This document shows positions 1 through 11,249 of a DNA stretch of 64,000 bases, piece after piece. Each line of letters begins with the position of its first letter. Position 1 is the stretch's first letter. Both the position numbers and the translations under genes were made by a program. The notes under the pieces are model-generated. The model made no database searches. It saw only the letters and a program-made list of their open reading frames with translations, and was not told where the DNA came from. The DNA is taken from NCBI GenBank assembly GCA_019321725.1, contig CM033107.1, positions 12,143,445-12,207,444 of the forward strand, written 5' to 3'. The DNA is from Paulownia fortunei. Taxonomy: Eukaryota > Streptophyta > Magnoliopsida > Lamiales > Paulowniaceae.

Positions 1-1117
1 TTAAATATGCATATTGAATTGCTTTGTCTTTCGATCTGTTATCTATAAATTTTTTGTGCTTCATATGCCAATCATGATTACCCTTAAATATGTACTACAT
101 AACATACAAGTAGTGTATTTGTGTGCACTTATATGTAAGCTTGCTTTTGTGTGTATAAAATTGTTAAAGAGTGATGCATGAAAATTTTTGGTTTGCAGAT
201 GCACCATTTTGCATGCAATAGATTAGCACCACTATGTGTGTTACTGAAGGAAAAAGTATGATATTGACGCTACATAACACAAATAATGCTGAATTAATCA
301 TATGTAGCCATGTGACTCTTACATCTATGCAAGCAACAAATTTAAACAAAATATTTGTCCCCATTCTAACATATATTCATGACTTTGTGATCAGAGGTGT
401 TCATGTTAATGACTTGAGGCTATGTTTGGACCTTGGATTTTAGGGAGGAAATGACAAAGGAAAAGCAAAATATCTAAAATATAAAGCATTTTAAGAGAGG
501 AAATTATTTTCCTTAGTGTTTTCCTCAGTATTTTCCTAGCTGAAATCCAAGACCCACATATAGTGTAAATCTCTAATAGCAGAAATCTTATCTTGTTTAT
601 CAAGATTCACCTTTCACAGCATGCCGTTCGTTTTGTTTCAGGATAAATTGCCATTATATTTATATGTAATTTGTATGATCTATTGATTGTTATGGTGCAA
701 GAGAAATAATAATGAGAAATTAAAAAATCTCACAAAGCTGTAACATCACATTCAACTTTCTTTCACATAGTCAAGCGATCCTATAATGTTTCCCTTTCCA
801 GTTTCTCACTTGTAGGTTGTAAGTCACAAAATATACATACACATACATACATATATGTGTTTTGTGTGCGTATAAACAGTTGCACATGGATTCATTTTGT
901 CATATGGATCAAAAATGTTGTTTCGAAATGTTTATGTAATTTTTTACTTGTATGTACTATTGCAAGAATGATTTTTGGCTTTAGGAAGTTTATGAGCTCT
1001 TTAACAAACATTGCTGCTAACAGATTTTCAGCTTTATTGCATTATATTATGAGCTTTGACTCAATGCTATCACTTTCTTGAATGTGTGTATCCTTGATAT
1101 TTCATCATTATGTCCAG
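1..1117 (+). other. MSH7: Intron upstream of the MSH7 terminal exon
   Basis: This AT-rich stretch has no convincing coding sequence and runs directly into the splice acceptor of the MSH7 last exon (AG at 1116-1117). I looked for the preceding conserved ATPase segment (the signature and Walker B region, which should end just before the VFRHL of the exon) and did not find it. The last intron is therefore longer than 1.1 kb and the rest of the gene lies left of the window. The short open frames here have no recognisable similarity. Confidence 0.7.
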
Positions 1118-1591
1118 GTATTTCGTCATCTGGTTGAGTCAGTCAACTGCCGCTTGTTGTTTGCTACACATTATCACCCTCTCACAAAGGAGTTTGCTGC
1201 CCATCCTCGTGTAAAACTGCAACATATGGCATGTTGTTTTGATTGGACATCTAAAACATCATCACAAGTCGACCAGAAGCTAGTTTTTCTCTACCGACTA
1301 GCCTCTGGAGCATGCCCAGAGAGCTATGGGATGCAAATAGCACTCATGGCTGGGATTCCAAGCTCAGTGATTCAAGCAGCCTCAAAAGCTGGACAAGAAA
1401 TGGAGGAAATGGTTGGAGAAAGTTTCAAGTCAAGTGAGCAAAGGGAGAACTTCTCGACATTGCATGAAGAGTGGCTGAAAGCCCTTTTATCTATTTCAAA
1501 GACAGCAGAGATTGATTTTGATAATGATGCATTTGATTCCTTATTTTGCCTGTGGCATGAGCTGAAAAGATCTTGTAAGGAGATCAGCTGA
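1118..1591 (+). CDS. MSH7: DNA mismatch repair protein MSH7, terminal exon (C-terminal 157 residues)
   Basis: This is the C-terminal end of a MutS-family ATPase. In plants MSH7 pairs with MSH2 in the nucleus to recognise a subset of base-base mismatches. The exon opens in phase 0 with VFRHLVE after a pyrimidine-rich stretch and an AG acceptor, and ends at TGA 1589-1591. FATHYHPL (residues 15-22) carries the conserved switch histidine of MutS ATPases. It is followed by FLYRL and GACPESYGMQ, then ALMAGIP, the helical region after the ATPase core. The late FKSSEQR, FSTLHEEW and FCLWHE blocks fit my memory of plant MSH7 better than MSH6. An open frame continues upstream to an ATG at 1082, but the residues before the acceptor do not fit the family. 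The exon shows no frameshift or internal stop, so the gene is probably functional. Earlier exons are outside the window. Confidence 0.93.
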   Translation, partial: VFRHLVESVNCRLLFATHYHPLTKEFAAHPRVKLQHMACCFDWTSKTSSQVDQKLVFLYRLASGACPESYGMQIALMAGIPSSVIQAASKAGQEMEEMVGESFKSSEQRENFSTLHEEWLKALLSISKTAEIDFDNDAFDSLFCLWHELKRSCKEIS

Positions 1592-2518
1592 GAAGAGGGA
1601 AAAGTGGGTCGTCCGTTCTTATTTACTTGTCCTTTTCTATGTTATTCTACACTCTTAGCACTTTGCTCAGCTAATTCATCCGGAATTTGAATGAAATATG
1701 TGTAAAGGGAATTTTGTCGTTTGAACTGAGTAAAAACATGTTTGTCCGGCTATAAATGAAATTAGTTGTTCGTGCATGCACAACTTGGCATGCTTGTGTA
1801 AGTTAGAGTGCTGAATGATCAAACACAGCTTAGCACAAGGGGGCCTTTTACTATTATGCATGGTCCATCTGATTGACAGCCAAGCAGGCAAGTCTAACTC
1901 CTTTTGCATCTGGATTGACAGCCGAGCAGATAGAGCAGTAAAACACTTGCATGGGGTAGCCTAATCAATAGTCTTTCAGAAAACTACATCTTCTGCATGG
2001 GCCAAACAACATTTAGCGATTATTTGTAGCTTTAGTTCGCCAGATTTATATTAATTGTTAGTAGAATTTAGACAAAATGCGCACGAACAGTAACATGATG
2101 AAAAATTTAACAGGTAGATTTATGAAATTTTATGTCACTTTTGAATTGAGATTCATTTCCTTTGTCATGGAGCTTGTTTCTCCAACTGAACTGTATGACC
2201 ACCAAGCTCCAAGCTGTCCAATGGCTGAACCAGAACTTTACAGTTTAGGGGGCGGGGAACTAGAATGTCAGAAATTTTTGTTGTGGGTTTAATGAATTGA
2301 TATCTTACATGGATTGAAGGAGGAAGTTGTATTGGTATATAAGTTATATCATTGATTCTACTAGCCACTTGAGTTAATTATTTTTTCAAATGAGTACATA
2401 TATGAAGCAGTTGTTAATGAAGTTCATTGTATTGGAGTTTTGCTTGTGGGATCTCATCCTATGGACCCGAACATAAAAGAATGGCATCAGAATTGAGATA
2501 GTATATTGGGGGAGGTTC
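1592..2518. other. MSH7 3' flank, no gene seen
   Basis: The first part presumably contains the MSH7 3' untranslated region, but no canonical AATAAA is evident near the stop, so its end cannot be placed. Short open frames on both strands have no recognisable domain. No repeat family found elsewhere in the window is seen here. Confidence 0.5.
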
Positions 2519-2690
2519 TGGATTGTGAAATGAACGTTACGAGAAAGCTCATGTTTAATGGAGGATGATTGTAGTTTCCTTCATCCATTGTGGTATTGTC
2601 CTAGGAGCGATTTTGGATTGTGAAATGAATATGACGAGCATGTCATGTGTTGGGGATGATTGTAGTACCCTGCATTAGTTGTGGAGGAAG
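2519..2690. repeat. Imperfect tandem duplication, period 95 bp
   Basis: A unit that starts TGGATTGTGAAATGAA at 2519 recurs at 2614. The two units share further blocks such as GGATGATTGTAGT and a closing TTGTGG. The second copy is slightly shorter. The differences between copies are scattered substitutions, so the duplication is not recent. It is not coding. Confidence 0.75.
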
Positions 2691-4654
2691 ATTATTTTCT
2701 TTTGAATTGATGGTCACAAAGAACATTGGATAATAAAAATTTGTTGGACTCCAACCTGTATGAGTGATGGCTGAACCATACCCAACCATCACCAACAGTC
2801 ATTAGTGACATAATGGCTGGCAGCAGAGTCACCAAGCTAGTTAGGGTTGCCATTGATCATGGCAGTGTGATTTGCCACAGGTGGTGGGTTGAATTTTGCA
2901 ACTGAGCCTTGAGAGTTCGGCAATGGCGCGCGAAATAGAATTGGGGTAAAATGGCTCACGTTATTACCATTGGCAATCTGCCATATTTATACAAGCTATA
3001 CAATAATGTACAAGAGTGATTACACTAACTGAGCTAAAAATTAGGGCCAAAAGTATCCCTAAAATAAGGTAAGAATCAATAAAGAAGCTGGTCAAAAAAG
3101 TTACATCATCAAGAAATAAATTAATTATAAATGATTTTATCTAACAATCCCATTATTTCCTCTAACAAGCAGTATATAAGAACTCCTTGTAGGATATGAA
3201 AATAAAAAGAAATTACAGCAATGTGTTCCTCATAACTTATATTTGTTGAATATATTTAATAATACATCGAATTCATTGAGCAAGTGGATTCTATTGTTGT
3301 TTCTACTTTTACCTTCATGAATCTTTATAGTTTAATTGATATTCATTAATATTAAATTTCTGAAAATAACTTACAATATGAAGAGGCAAAAAATATTCAA
3401 GAAAAAATGTTTTTTTATGACTTTGTTCCATTGTTAGTATTTTATCAGTTAAATAGAAAAGCAAAAGGCAATCAACAATCCAAATTCTGAGTGAGGGAAA
3501 GATATAATTAAAAATTTCAAAAAAAGCAAAAAAAAAAAAAAAAAAAAACAAAGAATTTTATGAACCTAAATAAAAACAGAATATCTAAGTCATCAAGGTC
3601 AAACTAGGTGACTAATGCAACCATGAGTTTTAATAGTTATAGTGCATAGGGTAGGAATTTATTTAGGTAAATTATTAGTTAGGTTTTAAATAATTAATAA
3701 CTTCAATTCTTTCAATACTTTATTCAATCATTTGTATTGATAAATTTAGATTCTCATTTATGGTTGTTGAATGTTTTTAATGTTTATTTTATAAAATTTA
3801 TAAGTCATGCTATGCTTTTAGTGAAGTCATATATAATTAACTATTTTTATCGTTGTTGAAAAAAATATCGCACATAAACACACAGGAGTGGATTGGGTGT
3901 ACCCATACACAATAAAAACTATCGATTCATATATCCCGAATCAAATTCGCTTACAAGACTTGCTTTCATCGAATCAAACATATCTATAAATCCCTTTTAT
4001 TTGAATCAATTACGAATATGTCTTACTTATGGTAGTGGATAACTACAAAAATTATCCACTCATTTACATATATCAAATCCATGGAGTTTTTGGTAATACT
4101 CTAACAAAAAATCATAGAGAGAAGTTTTAGAAGAGAGTCTATTTGGGAGATAACACTTAATTGCCTTATTCAATTAGGATATGGATTTGATATATAGGTA
4201 TATATCTAAGGAAAAATACCAACCCAATAAGGAATCCAATCTCACCTAAATTATGAAATTAAAATCCAACTCAAACATGAATGTTAATCGGATCATGGAT
4301 CCAAAAAACCAACCCAATTTTCAACATCTTCCATTCATATATATTAGACTCGATCTCCCTTGAATCTTATTCTCATACAATTTCTCAATCTCATGTTCTT
4401 CTCTTCTTACAAGAAATAGGGCATGTGACCAAGCGAGAAATGATAGTGAAGAGAGTTATATTAATTCATTACCATAATGGATTTGTGCGATTCCAAGATA
4501 CCTTACATAGCATAAATTTAAAATTTAACCAAATCGTATATCACATGTGCATCTTTATCCCAGAACCTACGTGATTGATTGAATTAAGTGATTTAATACC
4601 TGTGTGAGATAAAGTACAAAACTTTATACTTGATATGCTTTGGCTTGATGACGA
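2691..4654. other. AT-rich intergenic stretch, no gene seen
   Basis: Nothing coding is recognised. The stretch includes a homopolymer A run of 21 at 3528-3548 and open frames that consist mostly of low-complexity translation. No terminal repeat or target duplication was found around the A run, so it is not assigned to a retroposon tail. Confidence 0.5.
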
Positions 4655-5890
4655 TGAGTGTAACTGTTCGTCCCAAGTGCCATGATAGGATTGGGGTGGG
4701 GGTGAATAGACCTTTCAAAAATGTATTCACCCCTTTCAAAACTTTTCACTTAAGTTTTACAACCCTTTTAAAATGCTACAATTTAAACTTTATAATCGTT
4801 TCTTTGAAATACTATCGCTTGATTTTGTTTAATGAGATGTTAATTATGTTGCTCACTAGGATGTTTAGGTTGGTGTACCTTCAAGAACGACTCAATAAAT
4901 TATAAAGTTATGCAGTGGAAAAATAGTTAAACATTTCAAATACATAAGCGACAGTTTTATATGTCAAGCGATGTAGTTCGGATAATGTAAACAAATAAAT
5001 ACAATTGTAAGTAAATAAAAAATCACATAAATCAATCTAAAAGACACAATAATTTTATAGCGGTTTGAGGGTAGGGTAATCTTTCTACTCAACTCTACCC
5101 TTGGCATACAGAAGGAATCTAATATAACTATTTTTCAAGTACACAACTTCAATTCTAATGCAACAACTTAATTTCCCAAACTAAGTATTTGGTTTCTTCT
5201 CAGCCTCTTGTTCCTTGAACTCCATAGATACCACAACTTGGTCTTCCCACACAGGTTTGAACTAATTTTTCCACATAGGTCTGATCAAATCTTCCTACAT
5301 AGGTCTGATTATTGAATCTTTCCATATAGGTCAGATACTTAACTCTTTTCACATAGGTCCGAGATTGAATTTTTCCTGCACAGGTCTAAGTTCATCATAA
5401 TTGCTCTTTGATGTTGGTGATAAGTGTCTCTCTCAGTGAAAGGAGTTGCACATGAAGATTTGCAGAGTACCTTATGCCCTTTGGGCTATTTTTCAGTTTT
5501 TAGCATCCTTTTATAGCTCTTCTTGATTTTTAACTATTGCACCTACTTTTCTCTTATCATTAGTGCAGTTGTTTAGTCACGCTGCTTTTGGAGTCGAAGT
5601 CTGACACTATTTACAATATGTTGTCCTTTCTATCTAGTCTACCTCATTTCTGCTTTCTATTTGTTAGTTTAGGCTGTAGCGATTTATCAATAAGAGGTTA
5701 ATAGATATAACTTAATCATTTGAAGATACATGTGTCCTCACTCTATTATGACCCCTTAGACCCGCTAAATATACTGCTCTGATCTTGGGCTCGTCTTGAA
5801 ACTCCTTGTGTTTAAAAATTACCTAAAACCCCCCATCAAATTAAAAAGGCCGCACACTCACCCTTATAATTAGTCAAGTTTAATGGCACT
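4655..5890. repeat. Old repeat-like stretch, family not identified
   Basis: The start around 4680 (GGGGTGGGGGTGAATAGACC) and the part near 5050-5110 (TTTATAGCGGTTTGAGGG, then a phrase rich in ACTCTACCC) resemble, from memory, a non-coding sequence dispersed in several plant genomes. No terminal repeat, target duplication or coding domain is visible, so this is a resemblance rather than an assignment. A small minisatellite lies inside it at 5249-5392. Confidence 0.3.
5249..5392. repeat. Minisatellite, units of 24 and 27 bp, six copies
   Basis: The phrase ACATAGGTCTGA or a close variant occurs at 5249, 5273, 5297, 5324, 5351 and 5378, giving spacings of 24, 24, 27, 27 and 27. Units also share a TTTTCC or CTTCC lead-in. 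All spacings are multiples of three, which would fit a formerly translated repeat, but no long frame is open through it on either strand. Confidence 0.75.
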
Positions 5891-6229
5891 AATTTTTCCA
5901 ATGAATTACCAGTTATACCCTTCATTTTGTTAATTTTTTTTTGAATTAAATATCTCGATTGTAGGATTTGAGATAAGAATGTGATGGTCGTGGATAAATT
6001 AAAATCCTACCAATTTTTATTTTCATTTGAGATAAAAATCAATGGTCCATCTTATCACTTAATCATTTCAAAAAAGAAAAAAATCCATTTGTTAGATATC
6101 ATATGAAATTATAATCACTGGCTCATATTTTATATTTTTGCTTTTTATACTCTCTTGTTTTTCATTTCTTTATCTTGTTTTCCTTCTTCTCTACTTCCAT
6201 TGTCATCCTGCTGCCTCCACCACCCATTG

Positions 6230-6745
6230 TGCTAATATCCAAGTCTCATAATATTCACTTGATCAATATAATTCATGCATTACATGTTATTTATATGTCA
6301 ATTGTATTGATATTGGCATGGCATAATCCATTCCATCTTATAAGGATATTCTTGAGTGTTAAGTTCCAAAAACTCTAGCATGTGTTAATTGTCGAATTTA
6401 CTAAATCTAAGTAGTCAATTTTTAACATCAAGATAAGAGAGGAAATTAGGTTGATCAATACATTGGATAATTGCGGTCATATGTTCTAGTCTTGGAAATA
6501 TTGAAGGAGTTAGTACTAAGCTTGATTTGATTCAATTTGATCAAAGTGTTTCAAAGGTGCAATCTTGACAATAGTATAAGAATTGGGTGTGGATCGAGTT
6601 AGAAATTAAATGAACGGTTACATATTAGTGTTGGCAATATTTATGAGATCTTGAGGTAATTAAGATAGGTTGTAATGTGATGAATAATTATGGGGAACAG
6701 TTGATTGTGGTTATCTAAGATGAGTATAAAATCAGATTTTTCCAC
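6230..6745 (+). mobile_element. Fragment of a Tekay-type gypsy LTR (5' part)
   Basis: From TGCTAATATCCAAGTCTC the sequence follows the beginning of the complete LTR at 38996, which starts TGTAATACCCAAGCC. Shared blocks include the phrase around CACTTGATCAATATAATTCA, a GATCAATATA.TGGATA block, and a late AAAATCAGATTT block that matches near 39585. The fragment ends near 6745, so only about the first fifth of an LTR is present. It has no internal region and no target duplication was found. Confidence 0.7.
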
Positions 6746-6829
6746 GTTGCATCGTGGACATGGGGCCTTATGGGCTTCCACCTACCCTATAATATAAACT
6801 GGGTGGGTCTCTATGTAGGGTATGGTAGT

Positions 6830-7408
6830 TGATAAGTTGGTTTTATACCAACAATTCATATACTTTTTGATTATCATTTAGTTTATTTTCAAGTATTTTT
6901 GCTACTTTTTGTGCATTTAGTTTGAAATTTTATAGGTAATGTCAAAAGGAGAAGAAAATGGAAAACAAAAAACTTGGTTGAAATGTTGAAGAATCTGAAT
7001 TGTGGTGCAACTGATGACAGTTTTTGTATTTCAATCATAACTCTTTACTAAATTATGATTTTGACTTGATTCTTAAACCAATAGAAAGATAAGATATATA
7101 TCTATAACTTCTATGTTTACCACAAAATCTAATTCTATCGATCTTAACAAGAAAAATCGAGTTCAAAAGTCAGCACTGGGCTGTAATTTTCTACTATGAT
7201 GTATCTTGGTATTTTAGGGATGTCATATTCATACATGATGAACTAAACATTTTTTCTAGAGGATGATGTAACCTTATTTGATCCTATATTTTGAATTCCA
7301 AATATTACTAGTTTGAGTTATTCATCTTGTTTGTGTTATCTTATTTAGTATTGCATCTTGATTATTTGGCCATTAATTGAGAGTGTTTGATGTATGAGAT
7401 TCGATACT
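6830..7408 (+). repeat. LTR-like repeat R, copy 1 (internally deleted, truncated)
   Basis: It starts TGATAAGTTGGTTTTATACC and matches the repeat that begins at 60301. The end GTATGAGATTCGATACTC matches 63640-63661. Relative to the right-hand copy it lacks roughly 500 bp just after ATCTTGGTATTTTAGG, and it is cut off at about 7408. The order of blocks (opening hairpin-like phrase, TTTTGTGCATTTA, then GATGAACTAAAC and TGTAACCTTATTTGATCC) resembles Athila-type gypsy LTRs as I remember them. That family call is inference. Confidence 0.6.
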
Positions 7409-7449
7409 CCTCAGTCCTTTTTACTATTTTTCAACCGACATAAATGTTG

Positions 7450-7840
7450 GGCATTTTTTCCCTAGTTTTGATTTCTCCTCCACCCCTTTATTTTCTTCTC
7501 CCCTTTTTCGCTAACACCAGGATGCTTTTTTGGCCACTGGAGAAGGGGTTGGGCAGGCAGAGGTGTTTCACACTAGTAGTTGGTTGGGGTGGGAGTGAAG
7601 TAGCGAAATAGTGGATAGGATTTTGGGTAGTTGGGGTGGCGGCCGCAATGGGGCTGGTGGTGCAGTGGTCGCTGGCATTGGAGTGTTGCTAGCATAGGTT
7701 GTGGTTGGCATTAGTTGGTGGTTGGCAGTGTTGTGGATTGGTTGGCGTAGGTTATTGCGGTGGCGATAGGGTGGGACTTCGTGGTGGTAGTGATTATGGG
7801 GCTTGTGGTGCAGTGGTGGATGATTGGGTGTGGGTAGGGG
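7450..7840. repeat. G/T-rich low-complexity stretch
   Basis: Strongly strand-asymmetric sequence made of loosely repeated GGTTGG, GTGGTG and GGTGGC phrases fills this interval up to the Tekay LTR. The minus-strand frame through it encodes a proline/histidine-rich translation that reflects the base composition. No known domain is seen and I do not call a gene. Confidence 0.55.
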
Positions 7841-8309
7841 TGTAATACCTGAGCCTTGCACTACTCACCTGACTAATATAGTTCATGCATTCATGCTACG
7901 TATGTGTCATTTGTATTTTTAATTGATATTTCATAATACACTATATTTTATACAGCATTTTTTTAATATTTAAACCTCTGAAGTTGTAACCCAATATTAG
8001 TTTCCAAATTCTTTAACCTAATTGGTTGAGTTGGTACTATCAAATACTATTAGGATACACGTGAGTAAAAGGTAGCATCGTTGTATTTATCGGTGTAGGA
8101 TAAACTATGCAAATAAATTAATTAGGGAGAAAATAGTGATAGTAATGGTAATAATAATAATAAAAGAAAGTAAGGACACTATTATATTAATTAAGAGGGT
8201 GTAAATTCTTAATAGAAAATAAACTTTGGGGTTATAAATAAATATAAAAAATATTATGTATTAATTATATATAAAATATAATATATATATACCTATGTGT
8301 AGATGTACG

Positions 8310-8343
<34 letters not shown>

Positions 8344-10217
8344 CATACATATATGTATACACGTGTACAATGTACATAATAAGATTTAGTTTATGTTTAA
8401 GGAATAGGTATACATATGTTATAATATATATTATATTAGAGTTTCTTAGTTGTAAAGTAATAGTTATTTATTAACACACACCACACACACACGCACGGCA
8501 AGAAAGGAAAGAAAGGAAGAAAAAGCACAGCATGAAAGGAAAGAAAGAAAGAAGAGAGAGAGAGAGGAGAGAAAGAGTTGCTCCAAGAAATTCAATGGTA
8601 GGAATTGGAATTTTTTTTGGGTAAGTCCCTTCTCATTTTTGTACGGATAAAAATATATATTTATGTCGTTTATTTCTAATTTGAAAGAAATTTTTTTTTC
8701 ATTTAAATTAGCTAGTTATCTACCTGTGAGACAATAATTAATATACACATTTAATTCAAAATTAGTTATAAAGATTTGATTTTATTACCTTATAATAATT
8801 GAATGAATGAGCTAATTTAATTGAGAGATTGATTACGGGGATTATAACACATCAATTAGATAATATTAAAATAAATTCGATACGAGAAATTAAGGTATTT
8901 AAAAGATTTTGATTGGGTTGAAGTATAAATTTTAAGGTTTGACTGTTATTTAATTAAATTTAAGATTTAAGATCCCATAGATTTGATATAGTAAACCTAT
9001 TGATTAATAATGAAAATTAATATGCTATACTTTTACAGGTTGCCTTATATCTAAGGTTAGGGAGGAAAATATTATTAACATTCAATAGGACATCAAATGT
9101 GAAAGGTAAGTGAAAATCCATTTGCAACTACAATGTATGGACATAGTATTTCATGCATTATCTACATTAAATGTGATCCTTGTGTCTTGATGTGTGTATT
9201 GTGAGTATTATAATACTTTAGAGTGCATATGTTGCTTGGATAATGAGACATAGGATCTATTGTGTCATTGGACATGTCATTCATCAGCATTTACATGTCT
9301 ATTTATAACACGTATTCACAGTTGTGGTTCTTGCACGCATGATATTATTTTTAGAAATAAAATATTTTGGTTGGTCACTACTAGTGTACCGAGGCCTGTG
9401 TGGCTTATTTATATGATATTTTGGGGCACCACGAGTATTACTTCTCGGAGGATCATAGAGGTTGACAGGAGGTGTGCCTCTAGTGGTTATGAGAGCGTGG
9501 ACCACTTGACTATACCCTTATTGACGCCGCTGGTGGGAAGACTTCTGGAGGATCACAGGGGAAGACAGGGGGTAGATCTCTGGTGATCCCAAGAGAACGC
9601 CCCCGAATTGTGTCAATCTGTTTATGGCCATATGATTATTGATATTATTGATAGCTCTATCCGGTACATAGTAGGTGGACAAAGGGCCCAGAGATGGAAA
9701 ATGATTCTGAATGAACTATTTTTATGCATGTGTTTGCATTTTTGTCATGACCTCATAGAAATGCATTACATATATGTTAAATTATCCCTTCAGCATGCAT
9801 GATTTTTACATACTGAGCATTAGATCACGTAGTTCACACATTGTAGGTGAGTTTGGTGACACTTGGAGCCATGGACTTACTAGGCAAGCCATTGGAGTTC
9901 CTATAGGTTCTGAGGATCAGTGTACATGAATGACGACCTACCTATTGGGCTGGTTGTTAACTTATTTAATTTTGGAGTCTACTGTATTAAATTTTGGGAC
10001 TTATACTGTATGTTACTTTTAAATTTTTTTCTGTATATAAGTACGTAAATATTATGGTTGTTATGGGTCCTTTGCAGGTATATATATTAGTCTGTGAGTG
10101 AGAAAATAGTTTATTATTTATTAAACTATTACAGGGGAAAAAAATCATGCATACACACAAATTCTATCATGTCAAATTATATTATATATATAGTTGTGTA
10201 GTAATTGGGGTGTTATA
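7841..10217 (+). repeat. 5' LTR of Tekay copy 1 (2377 bp)
   Basis: It begins TGTAATACCTGAGCC and ends GGGGTGTTATA. The usual end in this family is TGTTACA, so the last CA has decayed to TA. The primer site follows three bases later. Inside are an AT microsatellite (8311-8341), CA- and GA-rich tracts (8476-8578), and a block starting near 9360 that recurs in the LTRs at 38996 and 50432 (the phrase around GTGTACCGAGGC). The open frames at 9260-9802 lie within the LTR and are not genes. Compared with the 3' LTR start, many differences are C-to-T or G-to-A changes, as expected of methylated repeats. Confidence 0.9.
8311..8341. repeat. AT dinucleotide microsatellite in the LTR
   Basis: An uninterrupted AT/TA run of about 31 bases. 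The homologous place in the 3' LTR (15218-15241) also has an AT run, so the tract was in the parent element. Confidence 0.9.
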
Positions 10218-10220
10218 GAG

Positions 10221-10232
10221 TGGTATCAAAGC
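10221..10232 (+). other. Primer binding site, initiator tRNA-Met type
   Basis: TGGTATCAAAGC directly follows the 5' LTR and is complementary to the 3' end of plant initiator tRNA-Met except for one base (the usual form is TGGTATCAGAGC). It sets the first base of the internal region. Confidence 0.9.
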
Positions 10233-10376
10233 TCGGTTACAGGTTCTGTAGACTATCCATGTACATAAACTTGGAACTTGTGGAAGCACAATTTTGCCCC
10301 TAAGTTTTATTTTATTATGTGATGCATTATTATTTCATGAATTATATTGGCCATGTTTTAAAATAGTATTGCAGTC

Positions 10377-11216
10377 ATGACAAGAACAAGGAGTGAGAGT
10401 AGTAGTGGAGGTAGAAAATAAGAAGGGGAGGCACTTATGCCAAATGATGATTGGGATACTGTTATAAATCGACTTATAGAACTTATTCAGCGACAGTCGG
10501 AATAAATTCAACAACTCATCCAACAGAGGGATGTAGGTGGACAAAAGAGAGTTGAAATAAATCAACCACAGCCTCGAGCGGAACAAGTGGAGATAGTTGG
10601 GAAAAGATTCATGAAACTCAATCCACCAACATTTGAAGATGCAGTAGATCCCACAGTCATAAAGGATTAGCTAAGAACCCTAGAGAATATGTTCCAATAT
10701 AGCAGAGTCCTAGAGGAAGAGAAGATGATATGCATCTCTTTTATGCTTCGTGTAAGTACTGGACACTGGTGGGATACAATGAGGAGCATAGAAGATCCCT
10801 CTACTATGACTTGGGAAAGATTTAAAGAGTTATTCAGGAATAAATACTTCATAGCTCCTATTCGTGCAATGAAGATGAATGAATTTATACAGCTGTGGCA
10901 GGGAGCTATAACAGTCGGGGACTACATTCGATAATTTGAACAGTTGTCCAAGTTTGCCATGCATATGATCAGCACTGATGCACTGAAAATAAAGAGATTC
11001 CTTGAAGGTTTGAGGCCAGAACTATACAAAGATGTTAATATGGCGGGAATTCAAGGAGTCACCTATTCACAAATTGATGAGAGAGCATTAGTTACTGAGC
11101 AACCTAAACTTAGATTATTCGTGCCCTAGATGTGGTGTCCAACATATGGAAACTACCCTACAGGTCCTAGAAGGTGCTATGTGTGTGTAAAGGTTGGCCA
11201 TATTACCAGAACATGC
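10377..11216 (+). pseudogene. Gag of Tekay copy 1, with CCHC zinc knuckle (stops)
   Basis: Capsid and nucleocapsid part of the polyprotein. From an ATG at 10377 a single frame can be followed to the zinc knuckle, interrupted by five stops (near 10420, 10502, 10668, 10932 and 11127). Recognisable parts are the PPTFEDAVDPT.IKDLRTLENMF stretch with the DP motif before the capsid helices, the TWERFKELFRNKY block typical of retrotransposon gag, and FLEGLRPELYKDV. The nucleocapsid motif CYVCVKVGHITRTC at 11175-11216 keeps all four zinc ligands (C-x2-C-x4-H-x4-C). No single frame could yield full-length Gag. Confidence 0.88.
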
Positions 11217-11249
11217 TTGGAGAACCCAAACTCTACAAAGCAACATAAT

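Noticed and set aside
857..1117. Extension of the MSH7 reading frame upstream to the ATG at 1082, and the ORF at 857-1081
   Set aside because: The residues before the AG at 1116-1117 do not match the MutS family, and the acceptor with its pyrimidine-rich lead-in explains the border.
3528..3548. A21 run as the tail of a LINE, SINE or processed gene copy
   Set aside because: No upstream coding or Pol III promoter sequence and no flanking target duplication could be found.
7568..7861. 97-codon minus-strand ORF rich in Pro and His
   Set aside because: It is the translation of a G/T-rich low-complexity stretch and runs into the start of an LTR. There is no family similarity.
9260..9802. Plus-strand ORFs of 108 and 64 codons
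   Set aside because: They lie entirely in the 5' LTR of Tekay copy 1, and the equivalent positions in the other LTRs have different frames.
10221..10232. Possible tRNA-Met gene end
   Set aside because: Only the 12 bases complementary to the tRNA 3' end are present, right after an LTR. This is a primer binding site and no cloverleaf surrounds it.
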